Below are positions 34,585 to 46,008 of a stretch of DNA of 64,000 nt, one piece after another. The stretch covers positions 31,712 to 95,711 of the forward strand of contig JAMDHS010000075.1 of the NCBI GenBank assembly GCA_029717555.1, written 5' to 3'. Numbering within the stretch: position 1 is the first letter of the stretch; each line of letters begins with the position of its first letter. Source of the DNA: Peribolospora baueri (taxonomy: Eukaryota > Basidiomycota > Peribolosporomycetes > Peribolosporales > Peribolosporaceae). The notes beneath the pieces were generated by a model that was not told the origin of the DNA, made no database searches, and saw nothing but the letters and a program-made list of their open reading frames with translations. The translations under genes and the position numbers were made by a program.

Positions 34585-37500
34585 ATGACCAGCCTCGGAC
34601 GCGCCTCGCCGCCCCCCCGCTATCGTCCCTTGGCCCGCGCAACCACCCCCGGGACGTCGCCCTCTCTCCACCCGCCACCACCGCGTGACGACGACGACGA
34701 CGACGACAGCGGAAACAAAAACAGTACGAAAACTGCCGACGGCGACGATACCCTCCCCCTTGACCAAGACCGCGACCGCACCCACGGCAAAGCTCTCCAG
34801 TTGCCCTCCCCGCCTTTGACAAGCTCGGACGTGGGCAGCTCGGGCAAGGGAAGCGGCTCGGCAGGAAGGGGCAGCGTCGGCGGCGGCGGCGCCGACCGCG
34901 AGAGCCCGCTGCCTGTGCCGCTTTCCAAGGGAAGGTCTTCCGTCGCAGGGAATGCCCATCCGCGTAGGAGGGATAGGGAAAGGGAAAGGGAAAGGGAAAG
35001 GGTTAGAGGGAGGGATAGGGAAGAAGAAGAGGAGGACGTATTGAATATGAGCAGATCCGGATCCAGCAACAGTAGGACTGGCTCGAATGCTAGTAGGAGG
35101 GTTAGGACGCTCGCTGAGAGGAACCTTGCGGTGAGTCTTGTCTTTTTTTTTCTCCGATGGCCGGATGGACGACGGACGAACGACGACCGCTTAGATCCTC
35201 GACTGACCCACTCCCATCATCCCTTCAGGCTATCGACCGCATCGCCGCCTCTCGCTCCGATTCGCCCTCTAGAGGCCTTCCAGAATCGCCCACCACCTCT
35301 CCTCGCACGTCCTTCTCCCGCTCTCGCGACTCCTCCTCCATCGTCTCCGGCGACGACACCAACACCGACGACCGGCGGCGCTCCGCCGACCTCGATCGCA
35401 CTACCACCACCTTCCGAGACCGTCCTTCCGCCGCCGCCGCCGCCGCCCGACGACGGTCCGTCGACTTGGATGGCCCCTCCAGACCGCCTCTCTCCCGCTC
35501 CGCCGGCACCGCCAGGATACACGCCACCGACTCGGTCTCCCGCGGCGCCAGCTCCCCGCTCGCCAGCCCCACCGAGCACGCCAGCCCGACGACGGTCAGC
35601 TACGGCGGCCACACCTCCGCCCCTCGTCCTCGGTCCTCCTTTCCGCGCCCTTCCCGCAGCGGCAGCGCCAGCGGGAGGGCGAGCAGGGGCGCCGGCTCCA
35701 TTCCTAACAGCCCCTTGACCGAGGAGGTCGAGGCCGACGGTGGTGCGCACGAACCCGCGTCCACTCCCTCCGTCATGATCGGCGTCAAGCGGGTCAGCCC
35801 TAAACGGCCCGCCATGCCTCCTGAGTTTCTCGAGTCCCCCAGGACCACCACAACGACCCTCTCGCGCCCTTCTCCTTCTTCTTCCGTCCAGCCCAGCCCT
35901 TCGACGCCCGCCGATCCTTCTTTCCCCTCGTCTTCGCGCAACGCCGCCGGTCGAGGAACTCACCGACGATCCAAGACGGTCTCGTCGGCTTCTCAGGACT
36001 CTAGCACCTCGCGCGAGTCCGATCGGAGCTCCTCTTCCCGCAGACGCCGCGACAACGTCGTCTTCGAGGGCGTCGGTCACAACGGCGATCAGCACTCTGG
36101 CTCCTCTGCCAACGGCTCCATGCGCCGACCGCCCTCAGCCGCCGGGCATCGGCGCCGACGGTACGGCTCCGAGGTCACCCGTTTCGGTGCCGCCACCGCT
36201 GCATCTTCGTCAACGGAGAAGGAAAAGGAGAGGGACGACGGCCTGCCGAGCATGGACTACGAGGGCCGAGGCGGTAGCCAGCGCAATCGGCTCAGCGTTG
36301 ACTCGAGCGAGGCTTTTCGCTACCTCGCTCGAGCTGCCCTAATTAGCGGACCGGGGAGCGGCGGTGGGGAGAGGTCGAGAACGACGTCGACGGTCAGCTC
36401 TGCGCGTTCTTCTGAAGAAGGCGCGCGTTCGCGTTCGAGGATGCGCAGTCTCAGCTCGTTGCAGCGGGACGGCCGGAGCGACATGTTTGACGAAGCGGCG
36501 TCGGGGTCGGGCAGGTACGCCTCTCCTACCGGTTCTTCTTCCGTCGGTGGACCGAGAATGAGGAGGCCGGCGGGCGGGAGCAACGAGGAGCGGGCGGCGA
36601 GGATCAGGGAGCTTAAGGAGAGGGAGGAGAGGCTGAGGGAGCAGAACTTGGGAAAGAGTGGGTGGTGGGACGAGGTGGAGGATGTGAGTTTTTTTTTTTT
36701 TCGTCTCTTCGCTCGTCTCGCTTCCTTTCCCTAGCTCACCCTTGTCTCTTCTCTCTCTCCCCCCACCGCAGCTTCGCCTCCGCATAGAGGCCCTCGAAAC
36801 GGGCGACCCCATGCCGCCCATCTCGCACAGTCGCACCAACTCGACCCTCCGCGACCGCGAACGCAGGCCTGACTCGGATGATCCCATGCAGACGCCCAAC
36901 GCGCGCCTCGCCGCTCGCCGGACGACGCCCCGCTCCGCCGGCTCCAACATTGCCTTTCCCTCCTCTTCTGCCGCCTCCGGCCTGCACAACAACGGCAGTC
37001 GCACGGCGCCCTCCAAGATCCGCTCGCCTCGCTCGAGCTTGACGAGGAGCGAGATCGACCCGCGCGAGTTGATCGACTTGGACGACTCCAGGCGCTCCTT
37101 CTCCAGCCTTCGAGGCGAGCCCGACGCACTCGTCAGGAGGAGCAGGACCGTCCACGACGGCGGCGGCCACCACTATCGCCCCGCCACGTCCCTCGACTTT
37201 TCAGCCCCTGGCTCCCGCGTCGCGAGCCGTGCGGCGAGCAGAGCCGCCGCTGCGATCGCCGCCTCCGATGCTTCTTCGTCGTCCGCCTCCAGGCTCGACT
37301 CGGCCGCGTCGCGCGCGTCCGGCATCTTTCGCCAGGAGAGCAGCCTCACCCACGATCGTAACATGCACAACGCCTTTGACATGTTCCAGCGGCACTTTGC
37401 CCCGGGCGTCATCTCGCCCAGCGTTGCGGGGACGACGAGTGCGAGCGCCGGCGCCGGCGAACAGGCGCCCGACTCGGCGGAACTGGTGTCCAAGTTTGAC

Positions 37501-39183
37501 GAGGTGACCCTGGCTGCGAGCAAGCTCAACACGGGCCTTCGGACGCTCATCCAGCAGACCCTCGAGGCGCAGATCGACGCCGAAGTGAACGACGGCGGCG
37601 GCGGTTCACACGATTCCGCCGCCGCCGCCGTCGCTTTCGCTCGCATCGAAAAGGGCCTCATCACACTGCTCAAGGTCAGCGACGAACAGGTGCGCAGTCT
37701 CACCGACGGCCTCATCTGCTTCACTCGCGCCGACAGGGAGAGGGAGAGGATGCGCAAGGCCATGAGCCTCGACGGCGGCGGCTCCCACGGCAGGCCGGCC
37801 AGCGCTCGCGGCAGTGGGCCGTTTAGTCCGACGACCAGCGCCGTCTCCGGCCTTCCCCGTGGCGATGCTCTGCGAAAGAGCGTGAGCAGCAGAGAGAGCG
37901 AGAGCCCGACGGAGCGCGCCGTCGCCGGCAACCCTGCCAAACGGGCCGCCCCCGCCGACCGGCCCTCCTCCTCCTCGTCCGCCGCCGCTGCCTTTATCAC
38001 CCACGGCCGATCCGCCACTCTGAGCCGGTTGCAAGCCGCGCCCGAGTCGCCGTACTCTCCTTCGCCCCTGGGCCAAATCGGCTCCGCCGTCGGTCTCCTC
38101 TTCGATCCCAACAGCCCCACGCCGGTTCCGACGAACGCCACCGTCCCTCGACCGGCGCGCTCGCGCTCCGGTACCACCGGCACCGCGTCCGCCTCCCTCG
38201 ACGCGTTCCTCGCGCACGACGACTCGTCGCCGAACCAGGACACGCTGCGCAGGAGCCACGGCTACGGCCACGGCTACGGCCACGGCGCGAGTCGACCGGC
38301 GCTCCTCGGTCCCACCAGCGGGACGAGCCCGGTGAAGCCTCCTTTGTCGCTCGCCTCGCCGCGCGAACCCAAATCGAGCGTTCCGACGACAAGCGTCAGC
38401 AACGTCGTCGCCTCTGCCGATTCCTCCCACCACGTCGCTGTTTCTCCGTCGTCTGTCGGAGCCGCGGTTGGCGGAGTGCCAGGGGACGTGAGTTTGCTCC
38501 GCGCGCGCACCCTCGGCGCCTCCGATCCGCTCGGCCTCTCCTCTCGTCCGTCTCGCCAGTTGGTGTCCCCCGTGGCTTTGGCTCATTCGTCGGCGAACGA
38601 GTTGGCGCAGCACGCTCGGAGGAACACCGTGTCGGGCGACGAGGTAGACGTGGACGAGTGGGGCGCCTCGGCGCTCCACCGTCGCCAGCATCGCTACGTC
38701 GGCACTGTTGGCGCTCCGACGACATCGGCGGTTTCTTCTTCCGCCCTGTTTGACGGTGCACTGCTCGGCGTCCCCGGCGAGGGACAGGACGACGACGCGA
38801 GCCCTCGTCGGAAGCGCGGTCTCTCCAACGGCGGCGAGGCGATGGCCGGCGGCAGCGGTAGCGGCGGGGGGACGATGGCGACCTTGACCGGGTTGATGTC
38901 GCTCTCGCTTGGTCGGAGTGCGGGCGCGAGAAAGACGCGTGGTCGGTCGGCGAGCGTGGACGAAGATGGCGGTGGGGGTGGGGGCGAGCAGGCGCGGACG
39001 AGTGAGGAGACGCTCGGCGGCGGTGGAGACAGAGACGGAGGCGGAGGCGGCGGCGGCAGCGGAGGCGGAGCCGCCGGCGTCGGTTCGCTGTTCGGAGTCG
39101 AACAGCAGAAGAGCCCGAGGAGGAAACGGGTGGCGGAGCTGATTGGGAGGAGGAAGAAGGGCTTGATGGACGATGTTGACTAG
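34585..39183 (+). CDS. Uncharacterised Ser/Arg-rich coiled-coil protein, 1470 residues
   Basis: Exons 34585-35130, 35229-36683 and 36772-39183, all joined in phase 0 with GTGAGT donors. Most of the protein is Ser/Arg/Pro-rich and likely disordered, with many SPR/SP sites that could be phosphorylated. Around residue 655 a short coiled coil spans exons 2 and 3 (RIRELKEREERLREQNLGKS, then WWDEVED and LRLRIEALE). A second more ordered region lies at about residues 870-1005 (NAFDMFQRHFAPG, LNTGLRTLIQQTLEAQIDAE, LITLLKVSDEQVRSLTDGL). The layout resembles large fungal cytoskeletal or polarity scaffolds, but I cannot name a family. An (AGGGAA)n repeat at 34975-35000 encodes alternating Arg-Glu. ATG 34585 is the first in frame after a low-complexity leader. 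Confidence 0.75.
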
Positions 39184-39850
39184 ACGCGTTCCCTCCGTCT
39201 TCGTTCCCTTCCCGTTCTGTTCTTTTTTTTTTCATGCCTATCCCTCCGTTCGTCTGTTTTTCACTCGTTCTCCCACGGATGGCTCTCCTCGTTTTAGTCG
39301 CTTACTCGTTCTCACCAGTCATCCTCGTCATGGCCTTGTTCCTGTTCTAGCCTTTTCTCTCTCTCTCACAAAGACTTTCCGCTCCCTTCCTTTCCCTTCC
39401 CTTCCTTGCTCTTCACTCCCGCCTCCTCCTTGGCGGCTCGGTCCGCCCGGCGTTTTCCCTTCTCCACTTGTGTCTCGGCCTATCCCTTTGTCGTTCCTTT
39501 TGCTCTCATCGTCCCCTCTCCTACCCGCCTACGTACCGTACCGTACCGTAGCCAGCTAGCTAGTCTCCATGCTCCCCCCCCCCCCCCCCCCTTCCCCTCG
39601 GTCTTTTGCAATCGTCCATCTGTACTAAGCGTTACGCCCCGCGGCCTCTCTCGCCGACTTGTCGTGCCGCGCTCAAAAAGCCGCGCGTCTTTTCTTTCCT
39701 TTTTTTTTCTTTCGCCGACGCCAACCCACGGCGTCTGAAAGCAAGGCGAATCAATGCGCTTGTCTGTCTATTATCATTCGTGGAGCAGGCAGATTCTATC
39801 ATATCACTACATCTCACACCCATCGCGCGGCCGGACGAGAGGGGGACGAG
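39184..39850. other. Convergent 3' intergenic region
   Basis: 667 bases between the stop of the Ser/Arg-rich gene (+) and the stop of the aldehyde dehydrogenase gene (-). It is pyrimidine-rich and contains an 18-base C run at 39574-39591 plus three CCGTA units just before it. Confidence 0.55.
39574..39591. repeat. Homopolymer run of 18 C
   Basis: Eighteen consecutive C residues. Runs of this length are rare in assembled genomes, and the exact length may be uncertain. Confidence 0.9.
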
Positions 39851-42038
39851 CTACAGCTTGAACCAGCCCATCATCCCAGGTCGGGTGTTCTCCCAGACGT
39901 GTTTGACTTCGCGGTACTCGTCCAGCCCCTTTGGTCCGAGCTCTCGTCCGTTGCCTGACATTCCGAAGCCGCCCCATTCGGCACTCGGGTCGTATTCGTT
40001 GTAGGCTGTATGTGGTGGTGCGAAAAAATAAAAATAAAAATAAAAAAGAGTCGGCGAAGAGGAAAGAGGGGCCCGTGAGCGAGGAAAGCAATGACGACGG
40101 CTCACTGTTGATCCAAACCGTCCCGTGCCTCAACCTGGCCGCCACCCTGGTCGCCCTCTGCAAATCGCTCGTCTGCACGCCCGCGGCCAGGCCATATCTC
40201 GTATCGTTGCCCAGCCGGATCGCATGCTCCTCGTCGCCGGCGGCAAAGCGCTCGATCGTGAGGATGGGCCCAAAGGTTTCTTGTTGGACGATCTCCATCG
40301 ATCGATCGCATTGGTCGAAGATGGTTGGAGGAAAGAAGTAGCCTTTGGAGAGCGGGCCGGTGGTCGGCCGGAAGCCGCCGGTGACGAGCTGTCGTAGAAG
40401 AGACGGAAGGAAGAGATGAGTTCGTTATGTCGGACGAGCAGCAAAGGACGAGGACGGAGAGAAAGACAAAGACGCACTCGAGCCCCCTCGCCCAAGCCCA
40501 TCTCGACAAACTTCTCCACCTTGCTCAGCTGCTGAGCGCTGACCAGCGGGCCCGTCTCGGATCGCTCGTCCAAGCCGTCCCCGACGACGATCCTCTCTGC
40601 CCTCTCCTTGAGCCTCTGGACGAGCCTGTCCACAAAATCCCCCTCGTCTTCGACGACAAGTCGCGCACCCGAGGAGCACACTTGCCCGCTGTGCGTGAAC
40701 ACGCCGGTAAGCACATTGTCCACCACCTCCTCAAACGCCTTCTCCTTCTCCGCCTCGCCGGCGCCGTGACGGAGGAGCGCGTCGGCAAAGACGAGGTGCG
40801 GGTTCTTGCCTCCCAGCTCCACCGTCGTCCTCTTGACGCCGTCCGACGCCTTGCGAATGATGTGCCGGCCAGTGTTGAGACCTCCGGTGAAGGACACCAA
40901 GTCGACGTCCGCGTGCGACGTGATCACGTCTCCGATCGACGCGCCAGAACCGAGGAGCAGCTGAATCGACGTCGTCGGGAAGCCGGCTTCGATGCAGAGG
41001 CGGACGAGGTGGACGGTGGACAGGGGTGTCACCTCGGACGGCTTGATCACCGCCACATTGCCCGTTCCCAGCGCCGGCGCGAGCTTCCAAGCGAGTTGCA
41101 TTAGCGGGTAGTTCCAGGGAGCTGCAGACGGTCATACACGACGGCGGGCGAGGAGAAGGGACGGCACACGATCAGCCGTGCCGTGCCGCTCGGTTTTGCC
41201 TTCTCCGCGACCACGACTGGGACTCACTAATCAAGACGGCCACGCCCACCGGCTCATGGACGATCCTACTGCGAATCTCCTGCCTGCCCTCGATCTCCAC
41301 CTGCCTGTCCACTTCCTTCAACACCTCCTCGGCGTAGTACCGGAAACACTTGACGCACTCGTCCACGTCGATCCGGCTCTCGTTGAGCGTCTTGCCAGAG
41401 TCGAGCGTCTCCGTGCGGGACAGCGTTTCCTTGTCGCGCACCAGAAGCATGGCGAGCTTTTTGAGGAGCGCAGATCGGCCTTGTGGCGTGAAGAAAGGGT
41501 GGGAGGACGCCGACGACGACGATGGCGGGGTCAAGAGCGCCGGCGCGAGCGCGTGGAAACACCGTTTGGCGCTGGCGATGGCGCGCTCGGCGTCCTGCGC
41601 AGACGCCTCGTCGACGACGGCGAACGGCTCGGCGGTGGCCGGGTTGATGACCTGCCGCGAGGCGCCCGTGGAGGAGTGCACCCACTGGCCGTCGATGTAG
41701 AGCGTCGGGGCGAACGAGGGGGTGGTGTGAGGCTTGGACATGTCTGCTTGAGACTGGCAGACGGCGCTGGTGGCGGACGACGAGGTGGTGGGCTCTTGCG
41801 CACGCGATGTCGTCGAGAAGGCGAGACGGCAGCGTCCGGGCGGCGTCCTGGCGGGGGAGGAGGCGAGGGCGGCGGTGGTGGTAGTGGTGGTGGCCTTGGT
41901 GCGGCGAGTTGATGCGGCTGGAGGCGGCGCGGTGGTGAGCTGGATCAGGTTCAGCCTGCGACGTGCGAAGGGACGGGGACGAGGAAGACTAGGAGCGACG
42001 TCGATGGTGACGGCGGCGAACAACGACCTGGTCGCCAT
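39851..42038 (-). CDS. Aldehyde dehydrogenase, betaine-aldehyde-type
   Basis: Exons 42038-41228, 41121-40478, 40388-40106 and 40005-39851 on the minus strand; 630 residues. NAD(P)-dependent aldehyde oxidation is shown by PWNYPL (272-277), the cofactor-binding KPSE, general base E372 in VELGGKNP and nucleophile C419 in GQVCSSGARL. Later motifs include FGPILTIERF and AEWGGFGMSGNGRELG. Closest relatives by motif are betaine aldehyde dehydrogenases, though the substrate is not proven. The first 99 residues precede the usual ALDH start; they are Arg/Ser/Ala/Thr-rich with RRLNLIQL and RLAFSTTSR, like a mitochondrial presequence. Met100 (41741) would give a normal 531-residue cytosolic enzyme. The divergent neighbour 148 bases away is a class II aldolase pseudogene. 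Confidence 0.94.
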
Positions 42039-42186
42039 CTTGTTCCTTTCTCTTCCTGTCCCTCTTGTGTTCCTTTCCTCCTCGTCCCGCTGATCTTCCA
42101 ACTCGCACGCAACCAACGGACTCACCAACGGACTCGGTCGGATCGCAAGTAGAGCCGAGGCAAGACGCAAGACGCGGCTGCGGCGG

Positions 42187-43492
42187 ATGCAATTCTTTCG
42201 CACTACCCTGGCCAAAGCCTCTCCATCGCTCTTCCCACTCCACCTCGCCGACGACGAGACGATAGCATACGATGAGCACACGCCAAGCGTGCATCGGTAC
42301 GATCTCGCCATTGCCTCTCGCATCCTCGCCCACCACCATTGCGTCGGTAAGCTCCCTCGTGCTGTCTAGGTAGCCCGCGAGACGAGGCGAAAACAAGCCG
42401 TCGTGGGAAAAGGGAGGGACATGGAAAGATGCCAGACAGATAGCGCCCGCCCAGCGGATTTGACGTAATTGACTCTTTCCCCCGCGTTCGACTTCGTCCT
42501 GGCGTGCTCTGCTCTGTACGGGAACGGAAACAACGAACAAAGTCGACGCCTTCGGCCACGTTTCCTGTCGCATCCAAGCTCGCCCGACGACTATTTCCTC
42601 CTCTCCAGGAACCTCGCGCCTGCGCTCGTGTTCCCCAATGACATCGTCCGCTATCGCATCGGCGACGCAGAGGCGGTCGAGATGGCCCTGAGCCCGGGGG
42701 CGCAAGGCCGTCAGGACAACGACCTTCCCAGAGGCTTCCTGGAGCGGCACATCCACGCTCAGCTCTACAGTCGTTTCTCCTCTGACCAAATCGTCAGCGT
42801 TGTCCATTTCCACGACCCTGAGGTCGTCCCCTTCCCCTTTGGTCTCATCGACCCCCACGACGACGCTGCCCGACCGTTCTTTCCTGCCTAGCACATGGTG
42901 GGCTAGCTGACTGACTGGTTCCTAGAGTCAAGCCGAGCCTCATCGTCCTGCTCACCTTTTGCTTTTCTGCTTGCTTCTCACAGGCCGGATTCCTAGGTCG
43001 GCTCTTCTCCCGTTGCCATCGTCTTCGGCGGCGCATCCCACTTCTAACGCTCGAAACTTCTCCCCTCGTAATCCAATCAGGCCCTCACCCCCCGCGCGTC
43101 TTCGACATCGGCATCGAGTTCGACCCGTCCAACGACTTGCTCGTCCGGATCCCACCCACGGCCTAGCGCTTGCCCGTTGCTTTGATCCCCCTCTAGAAAC
43201 ACGCCCGACTTCCTCTTCCCCACACGCAGCCCATCACGCTGCACCCCCCCGCCCCCTAACGCTCATGCGTAGCCACGGCGCGACGGTACAAGGCGCCTCA
43301 CTTCCCCTCGCCGTTTACCGAGCCATCTACACCTGATCAACGCTCGCATTCTCACCTCGCTCTCCATCCTTCAAGGACCCGTCCGGAAACGTAAAGACGT
43401 TGTCGCCAGACGAGTGTAAGGCTGCGGACGCCGCTAAGGCATGGGGTGTCCGGAAGGGAGAGGTGGAGGAACAGCTCAGGGGATCCGTTTGA
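42187..43492 (+). pseudogene. Class II aldolase/adducin-family pseudogene
   Basis: Family segments appear in the right order but in shifting frames: YDLAIASRILAHHHCV, VDAFGHVSCR, LAPALVFPNDIVRYRIGD, LERHIHAQLY, VVHFHDPEVVPF, HM-AGFLG, RVFDI, NDLLVR, THGLALAR, RSHGATVQG, AVYRAIYT, INARIL. The Zn-ligand histidines (VVHFH and RSHG) are present. Normal introns still fit (42347-42542, 42898-42983, 42997-43080). However, one base is missing near 42571, a TAG stop sits at 42889-42891 just before HM, and further frame changes fall near 43149, 43334 and 43368. Intact proteins have about 250-300 residues. Either the gene has decayed recently or several sequencing errors cluster in it; flanking genes show no such errors. 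Confidence 0.8.
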
Positions 43493-43935
43493 GAGTGAAA
43501 TCGTGTACCGACCCTCTCCGCTGGCTCTTTCTTTCTTTCTTTCTTTTTTTGTCCAACTCGGCTTCGGAATGCCATACCAATGACGTTCTCTCCAAGTTCT
43601 AGTACTCTCGCGCTGCTCCGCGTGGCCTTCGAGAGATGCAACTGATGCAACTGGAGCACTTCGGCCCCCCTTGGCGCCCACACATCTGCGAAAAGGACAG
43701 CCGGGATGACTGTGGCCGCGATCTCGACCTGTCGTGCGACTGGGTGGGAAGGTGCATCGTGGGAAGTTCACGTAACCCTAACCATTCCCCGCCTCTCGTC
43801 TCGCCGACATCCATTCCACCGTCTTTCTTCCAACCTCTCCCACTCTCGTCCATCCTTGCTCTCGGACTCTTTCCTCCATCCTCCCCCTTCACCGTCGCCT
43901 CTCATCGTCAGCTTCCCTGCCCTTCCCTCGTGCAC
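43493..43935. promoter_or_regulatory. Upstream region of SCD6
   Basis: 443 bases between the pseudogene end and the SCD6 start. A (CTTT)n tract lies at about 43529-43546. The last 150 bases form a pyrimidine-rich leader, as before most plus-strand genes here. Confidence 0.5.
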
Positions 43936-46008
43936 ATGTCCTCGCCCTCCCCCGCGCCCGCAGGGGCCGCCCAGCCGCAACAGGGCGCCGGCGGCAACTT
44001 CATCGGCAGTCTCATCTCTCTTATCTCCAAGTCCGACATTCGATATCGCGGCATCCTATGCGCCATCGATCCCGCTCAGGCCACGGTGGCCTTGGAGAAG
44101 GGTGAGCACGGTCTGCGATCCGTTGATGATCCTCGACCGGGGTAAACAAACGTCTGCCTGTCGTCGCGAACGCGCCCTCAACCTTCGCCTTCCCCTTCGT
44201 CCACAGTCCGCTCATTCGGGACGGAGGGGCGCTACGTGGCCGCCGGTCGCCCACAGTCGGACGAGATCCCACCCAATCTTGACTCCGTATACGACTACAT
44301 TGTCTTCCGGGCCTCGGATGTGTAAGTCCGCCTCGGTTTCTGTCTCGTCGGAGCCGTTCCGCGAATCCGCCATCGGGCGCAAAGGTTTGGCTCAACGTCC
44401 TTTGCTCCACTCCTTCACCGTCGGTCTCCTGGTCTCCTTTTACAAACTCACTCGCAGCAAGGACCTTCATATCGAGGACCCCAATCCGCCAAAAGAGCCG
44501 CCTGCACCTCCCAAGAGGGAGCTCAACGACCCGGCCATTCTTGGGGTGAGTCTATGCAAGTTCTCGCTTCACTCCTTTGTCTCTTCCTCCGACGTGATGA
44601 ATCATTACGGATGTAAATGCCACAACGTGGCACCTTTGACCGAGAGCGCATACAATCGTGTGGATATCTCCGTTGCCTTCCTTCTGATCGGATTTCGTAC
44701 TTTGGATGTTCTTGGGGTTGTGCTCCCCGCCCGCCTTGATCGGTGGGATGCTTTCCTGTGAACGATGCGAGCTGAACTTTTCTTCACTGTTGTCGGCAAT
44801 CCTGACAGACGACAGCACCGCCGCAGTACGGTTACGGCGGCGTTCCGCCTGGATCTAACGCCCCTCCGTTCAACCCTGCCCAGCCACCCCACTTCCCGCC
44901 GTCCTTAGGGCCCGGCCCGGGCTTGTACGCCATGCCGCCTCCCCCTCACGGCTTCGGCCCTGCTCCTCCTGGGCCGTTTGGTGGTATGCCGCCTCCGCAC
45001 ATGATGGGTCCCGGGTTTGGTGGACCTCTCCCACCCCCGCATCAGTTCCAAGTCCCGCCGCAACCGCCTCAGCAGCAGCAGCAGCCTCATCAGCAGCAGC
45101 CGCAACAGCAACCTCAACAGCAGCCGCAACAGCAGCAGCAGCAACCAGAGGCTAGCGGCGAGTCTTCAAAGGCCTCAGCAGAACCAGCGAAGGAAGCAAA
45201 TGATGCGGCGGCAGCATCGGCGGCTCCTGCGGTGCCTTCTTCTGCATCTACGCTGTCTAAACCCCAAGCTGATGGTGAGGCGAGTGGACCGGCGAAGCCA
45301 AGTCAGCCCGCGCCAGCGAAAGACGCAGTTGAGGCTCTGGCCAAGGATGTCGCGAATTTGAACGTGGCCGGGGCCAAGACTGGAGCTGCGTCTCTGCCAG
45401 CGCGCCCGGCTACGTCCATGCCTCCCGCCCACCAAGGTCGTCCGCCGAATCGCGGTCCCGCCGGCGGACATCGCGGTGGTGGGCGTCGGAATGTGAACGG
45501 ACCGGCGAACCACTTGGTCCCACAGCCGGTGCCCGTTCCAGACGCGGATTTCGATTTCGAGATGGCCAATGCGAAATTCAAGAAAGAGATCTTGGCGTCC
45601 ACCCAAGCCTCGACTCCGAAGGGAGGGGCGAACGGGGATGCCACAGACACTCTGGATGCCATCCCCGCCTCCCCGCCGCCGGCGAAGCCTTTTTACGACA
45701 AGAAATCTAGTTTCTTCGACAACCTGAGCTCCGAGGTGGTGGACCGGTACGCTCGCCGAGACGGCACATACGCTGAGCAGCAGGGGGCCGCGCAGGATGG
45801 TGGTCAAGGCGGCGGCGGCGGTATGGGAGGTATGGGAGGAGGGCAGGGACGAGGAAGGAGCAATCGGATCGCTGAAGAGCGCAAGAACTTGCAGACGTTC
45901 GGCAACACCGGCGCTGGCCTCGGACGCGGCGGAAGGAGGGGCGGGTACGGATACCGCGGCGGTCGAAGGGGCGGGCGTGGCGGCGGGGGCTATGCGGCTC
46001 AGGCGTGA
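43936..46008 (+). CDS. SCD6: Scd6/LSM14 family mRNP protein
   Basis: Exons 43936-44101, 44207-44321, 44458-44545 and 44809-46008 encode 522 residues. Scd6 (Rap55/LSM14) binds eIF4G and decapping factors, represses translation and marks P-bodies. The N-terminal LSm14 domain covers about residues 20-100 (FIGSLISLISKSDIRYRGIL, VRSFGTEGR, YDYIVFRASDVKDL), followed by DPAILG. A Pro/Gly/Gln-rich linker carries a long interrupted polyglutamine tract at about 210-235. The DFDF motif is near 370, the FFD box near 419-434 (FYDKKSSFFDNLSSE), the TFG box near 480-491 (ERKNLQTFGNTG), and an RGG tail closes the protein. Domain order is complete. All junctions fit (donors GTGAGC, GTAAGT, GTGAGT). The large third intron ends ACAG at 44808. 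Confidence 0.96.

Noticed and set aside
37173-38243. Long minus-strand frames opposite the 1470-residue gene (37-39 kb)
   Set aside because: GC-rich coding DNA is often open on the opposite strand; the plus frame has in-phase introns and coiled-coil segments, while the minus frames have no motif.
41989-42894. 301-codon minus-strand open frame
   Set aside because: It is antisense to the class II aldolase pseudogene, whose plus-strand protein motifs are clear.
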